NCBI GenBank assembly: GCA_964458555.1
Contig: CAYWJH010000079.1
Coordinates: forward strand, 1 to 15,616
DNA: 15,616 nt
Origin: SLST01 sp964458555
GTDB lineage: Bacteria > Spirochaetota > Spirochaetia > DSM-27196 > SLST01
Reading direction: 5' to 3'
Translations under genes and position numbers: made by a program
Notes under the pieces: model-generated
The model's database searches: none
Told to the model about the DNA's origin: nothing
Seen by the model: the letters and a program-made list of their open reading frames with translations, nothing else
In this document: in pieces, positions 13,516-15,616 of the stretch
How the letters are laid out: each line of letters starts with the position of its first letter
How positions within the stretch are numbered: position 1 is the stretch's first letter

Positions 13516-14034
13516 ATGAGACAGAAGGCGTGGTTGGTGGCGGCGTTCGGGCTCCTCGCGGCGGGTGGATCGCTCGCCGCGCAGGAGACGGAATCGCTGC
13601 TCCGGAAGAACATCGGCCTGATGCTCGACGCGCCCTTCCTGCATCAGGAGGAGCTTCCCTACGAGAGCGAATACTCCGGTCCCTACGGTGACGAGCTCGT
13701 CACCTACGAGTACGACGCCGACGGGTTGCCGATCTTCATCCGCTACGCCGACCTCGACACCGGCATCCCGTATATGGACGCGGGGGTGACCTACCGCAGC
13801 GACGGACAGATCGAGACGCTCACCTACACGAGCTACGACGAGGCCGGCCGTCTGACCGGGCTCGAGGAAGACGATGCGTATGGCGAGGGCTTCTTCCGGA
13901 TCGAGCGCTACGCGTGGGCCGAGCTCGCGGACCGGTCGGTGCCGTACGCGATCGAGCTCCGCTTCCCACTCGACGGCGCTGCGATGAGCCCGGTGCCACC
14001 GCCGGCTCGCGACAGCGCATCGGCCTTCAAATAA
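13516..14034 (+). CDS. Secreted protein with YD-like motifs
   Basis: A 172-aa protein. Residues 1-22 are a Sec signal (MRQK, hydrophobic core, cleavage after SLAA). The mature part contains motifs reminiscent of Rhs/YD repeats: TYEYDADGLPIFIRY at 63-77, TYRSDGQIETLTY at 92-104 and SYDEAGRLTGL at 106-116. The spacing is irregular and the protein is far shorter than Rhs toxins, so it is more likely a small periplasmic or surface beta-rich protein. The C-terminus is proline-rich and looks disordered (SPVPPPARDSAS). I know no function. It follows the ABC operon by 31 nt but has its own predicted promoter. GAAG just before the ATG is a poor ribosome site. Confidence 0.75.
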   Translation: MRQKAWLVAAFGLLAAGGSLAAQETESLLRKNIGLMLDAPFLHQEELPYESEYSGPYGDELVTYEYDADGLPIFIRYADLDTGIPYMDAGVTYRSDGQIETLTYTSYDEAGRLTGLEEDDAYGEGFFRIERYAWAELADRSVPYAIELRFPLDGAAMSPVPPPARDSASAFK

Positions 14035-14051
14035 ACAAGTACAATTCCTGA

Positions 14052-14080
14052 ATGACACTTCTTGCTTCAGATAGTATCTT
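14052..14080 (+). promoter_or_regulatory. Promoter of isocitrate dehydrogenase
   Basis: ATGACA at 14052-14057 (five of six consensus bases), a 17-nt spacer and TATCTT at 14075-14080 (four of six), in a locally AT-rich 70-nt gap. The predicted start near 14087 leaves an 18-nt leader with GGGAGGA before the ATG. Confidence 0.6.
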
Positions 14081-14104
14081 ACCCACTATACCAGGGAGGA
14101 ATGC

Positions 14105-15559
14105 ATGAGCAAGACACCGATTACGGTTGCCTACGGCGACGGCATCGGGCCGGAGATCATGGAGGCGTCGCTTCGGATTCTCGAGGCCGGCGGAGCGCAG
14201 TTCGACATCGACGAGGTTACGGTGGGCGAAAAGATCTACCTCGCCGGAAACACGAGCGGCATCGACCCGGCTTTCTGGGACTCGATCCGCCGTACGAAAG
14301 TGTTTTTCAAGGCGCCGCTGACCACCCCGCAGGGTGGCGGCTTCAAGAGCATAAACGTCACCACGAGAAAGACGCTTTCGCTCTACGCCAACGTCCGCCC
14401 CACCCGCTCGCTCCACCCGTTCGTGAACACGAAGCACCCGAATCAGGACCTCGTCATCATCCGTGAAAATGAGGAGGACCTCTACGCGGGAATCGAACAC
14501 CGCCAGACCGACGAGGTCTTCCAGTGTCTGAAACTCATCTCCCGTCCCGGGAGCGAACGCATCATCCGCTACGCGTTCGAATACGCGCGGGCGAACAAGC
14601 GCACAAAGGTGACCTGCTTCACGAAGGATAACATCATGAAGCTCACCGACGGAATCTTCCACAAGATCTTCGACGAGGTCGCCACCGAGTACCCGGACAT
14701 CGAGAACGAGTTCTGGATCGTCGACATTGGCGCGGCGAAAATGGCCGATACGCCCGAGCGGTTCGACGTTATCGTGCTGCCGAACCTCTACGGCGACGTG
14801 CTCTCGGACGTTGCGGCGCAGATCGCCGGCTCGGTGGGCCTCGCCGGGAGCGCGAACGTCGGCGAGCACGGCGCGATGTTCGAGGCGATCCACGGCAGCG
14901 CTCCGCGGCGTGCGGGGCAGAACCTCGCGAACCCTTCGGGGCTTCTGCTCGGCGGGGTGATGATGATGGTCCACATCGGACAGCCCGACGTCGCCGAGCG
15001 CGTGCACAACGCGTGGCTCAAGACGATCGAGGACGGCATCCACACCTACGACATCTTCCGCGACGGCGTGAGCAAGCAGAAGGTGGGCACGAAGGAGTTC
15101 GCCGACGCGGTGATCGAGCGACTCGGACAGAAGCCGGACACGCTCGAGCCGGTCGTCTACGAGGGCGGTGCCGGCATCCCGAAGGCGAGCGATGCGATCC
15201 GCACCAATCCGGCGAAGAAGGAGCTCCAGGGCGTGGACGTATTCCTGGATTGGGTCGAAAACAACCGCGACCCCAACGTCCTCGGCGACAGGCTCTCGAA
15301 GGCCGGCAACGACGACCTCGAGCTCTCGATGATCACGAACCGGGGCCTGAAGGTGTGGCCGAAGGGCGCGCCGGAGACCTTCTGCACCGACCATTGGCGC
15401 TGTCGCTTCACGTCGACGACGAGCGGCAAGGACGTGACGCAGCAGCAGATCATCGACCTCCTGCAGCGGGTGCACGACCACGGGTTCGACATCATCAAGA
15501 CCGAGCAGCTCTACACCTTCGACGGTGAGCCAGGGTTCTCGCTCGGCCAGGGGCAGTAG
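14105..15559 (+). CDS. icd: NADP-dependent isocitrate dehydrogenase, Rickettsia/Thermus type
   Basis: A 484-aa beta-decarboxylating dehydrogenase that oxidises isocitrate to 2-oxoglutarate and CO2 in the citric acid cycle. Visible motifs are YGDGIGPEI (10-18), FKSINVTTRKTLSLYANVRP (80-99) with the substrate serine S82 and arginines R88 and R98, and ENEEDLYAGIEHRQTDE (121-137) with Y127. FTKDNIMKLTDG holds K174, and NLYGDVLSDVAAQ (227-239) holds the metal ligands D231 and D235. EAIHGSAP (260-267) marks the nucleotide site. Residues 345-484 form the extra C-terminal domain found in the long Rickettsia/Thermus isocitrate dehydrogenases and absent from isopropylmalate dehydrogenases. NADP use is assumed from that group. 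GGGAGGA lies five bases before the chosen ATG; an ATG at 14101 is in another frame. It is a single gene with its own promoter. Confidence 0.93.
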   Translation: MSKTPITVAYGDGIGPEIMEASLRILEAGGAQFDIDEVTVGEKIYLAGNTSGIDPAFWDSIRRTKVFFKAPLTTPQGGGFKSINVTTRKTLSLYANVRPTRSLHPFVNTKHPNQDLVIIRENEEDLYAGIEHRQTDEVFQCLKLISRPGSERIIRYAFEYARANKRTKVTCFTKDNIMKLTDGIFHKIFDEVATEYPDIENEFWIVDIGAAKMADTPERFDVIVLPNLYGDVLSDVAAQIAGSVGLAGSANVGEHGAMFEAIHGSAPRRAGQNLANPSGLLLGGVMMMVHIGQPDVAERVHNAWLKTIEDGIHTYDIFRDGVSKQKVGTKEFADAVIERLGQKPDTLEPVVYEGGAGIPKASDAIRTNPAKKELQGVDVFLDWVENNRDPNVLGDRLSKAGNDDLELSMITNRGLKVWPKGAPETFCTDHWRCRFTSTTSGKDVTQQQIIDLLQRVHDHGFDIIKTEQLYTFDGEPGFSLGQGQ

Positions 15560-15616
15560 TCGGTCGGTCGCCGGCGGCCCGCGGCGCGGACGAGCTTGCC
15601 GACGAGGAGCTCTGCC

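Noticed and set aside
15511..15616. Possible 3' end of a convergent minus-strand gene (frame reads AELLVGKLVRAAGRRR... to a stop at 15511)
   Set aside because: Only 34 codons are visible, overlapping the end of isocitrate dehydrogenase; the protein-like start of the frame is suggestive, and overlapping convergent ends are common here, but nothing identifies a family.

Overview
The window is GC-rich and gene-dense and comes from a diderm bacterium: three proteins have Sec-type signal peptides, and two of those look like outer-membrane beta-barrels. A FapA/DUF342 protein, a Rickettsia/Thermus-type NADP isocitrate dehydrogenase and a complex-I-like module ending in a ferredoxin-GltD fusion would suit a free-living high-GC spirochaete. 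That assignment is inference only; no rRNA or other phylogenetic marker is present.

Layout. (1) Positions 1-3011 (+) are the 3' end of an operon for a membrane-bound complex-I/group-4-hydrogenase-like machine. It holds a NuoD/HycE-like large subunit (5' end outside the window) followed by a NuoI-type ferredoxin fused to a GltD/NfnB-type flavoprotein. (2) Positions 3019-11246 are a mosaic of mostly single genes on alternating strands: fapA-like (-), a 79-aa orphan (+), L-fuconate dehydratase (-), a small barrel protein (+), arsR-osmC (-), marR (+), a Nudix hydrolase (-), a two-domain envelope protein (+) and a short-chain dehydrogenase (-). Convergent pairs end within 29 nt of each other or overlap by 16-55 nt, with no hairpin-plus-T terminator visible. 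Divergent pairs share 100-160 nt regulatory gaps. (3) Positions 11300-13484 (+) are a YtrA-type operon: ABC ATPase, ABC-2-like permease, short GntR regulator and a previously uncalled 34-aa single-span membrane peptide, with overlapping or nearly abutting cistrons. A promoter and an imperfect GTGT/ACAC palindrome precede the operon, which suggests autoregulation. (4) Positions 13516-14034 (+) encode a secreted protein with YD-like motifs. (5) Positions 14105-15559 (+) encode isocitrate dehydrogenase, with its own promoter and a strong Shine-Dalgarno site.

The two most notable signals are these. First, the respiratory-type module has a large subunit that keeps neither the nickel-ligand set of hydrogenases nor the two quinone-site residues of complex I, and its partner fuses an electron-wire ferredoxin to an NAD(P)H-oxidising flavoprotein; together they suggest an energy-converting hydrogenase-related (Ehr-like) complex. 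Second, start signals split into two classes. Genes with clear Shine-Dalgarno sites have conventional leaders where a promoter can be read, while four genes without a well-placed one (fuconate dehydratase, Nudix, SDR and the YD-like protein) have a -10-like hexamer 5-8 nt before the start codon, predicting leaderless or nearly leaderless transcripts.

No mobile element, CRISPR array, tRNA or rRNA was seen.
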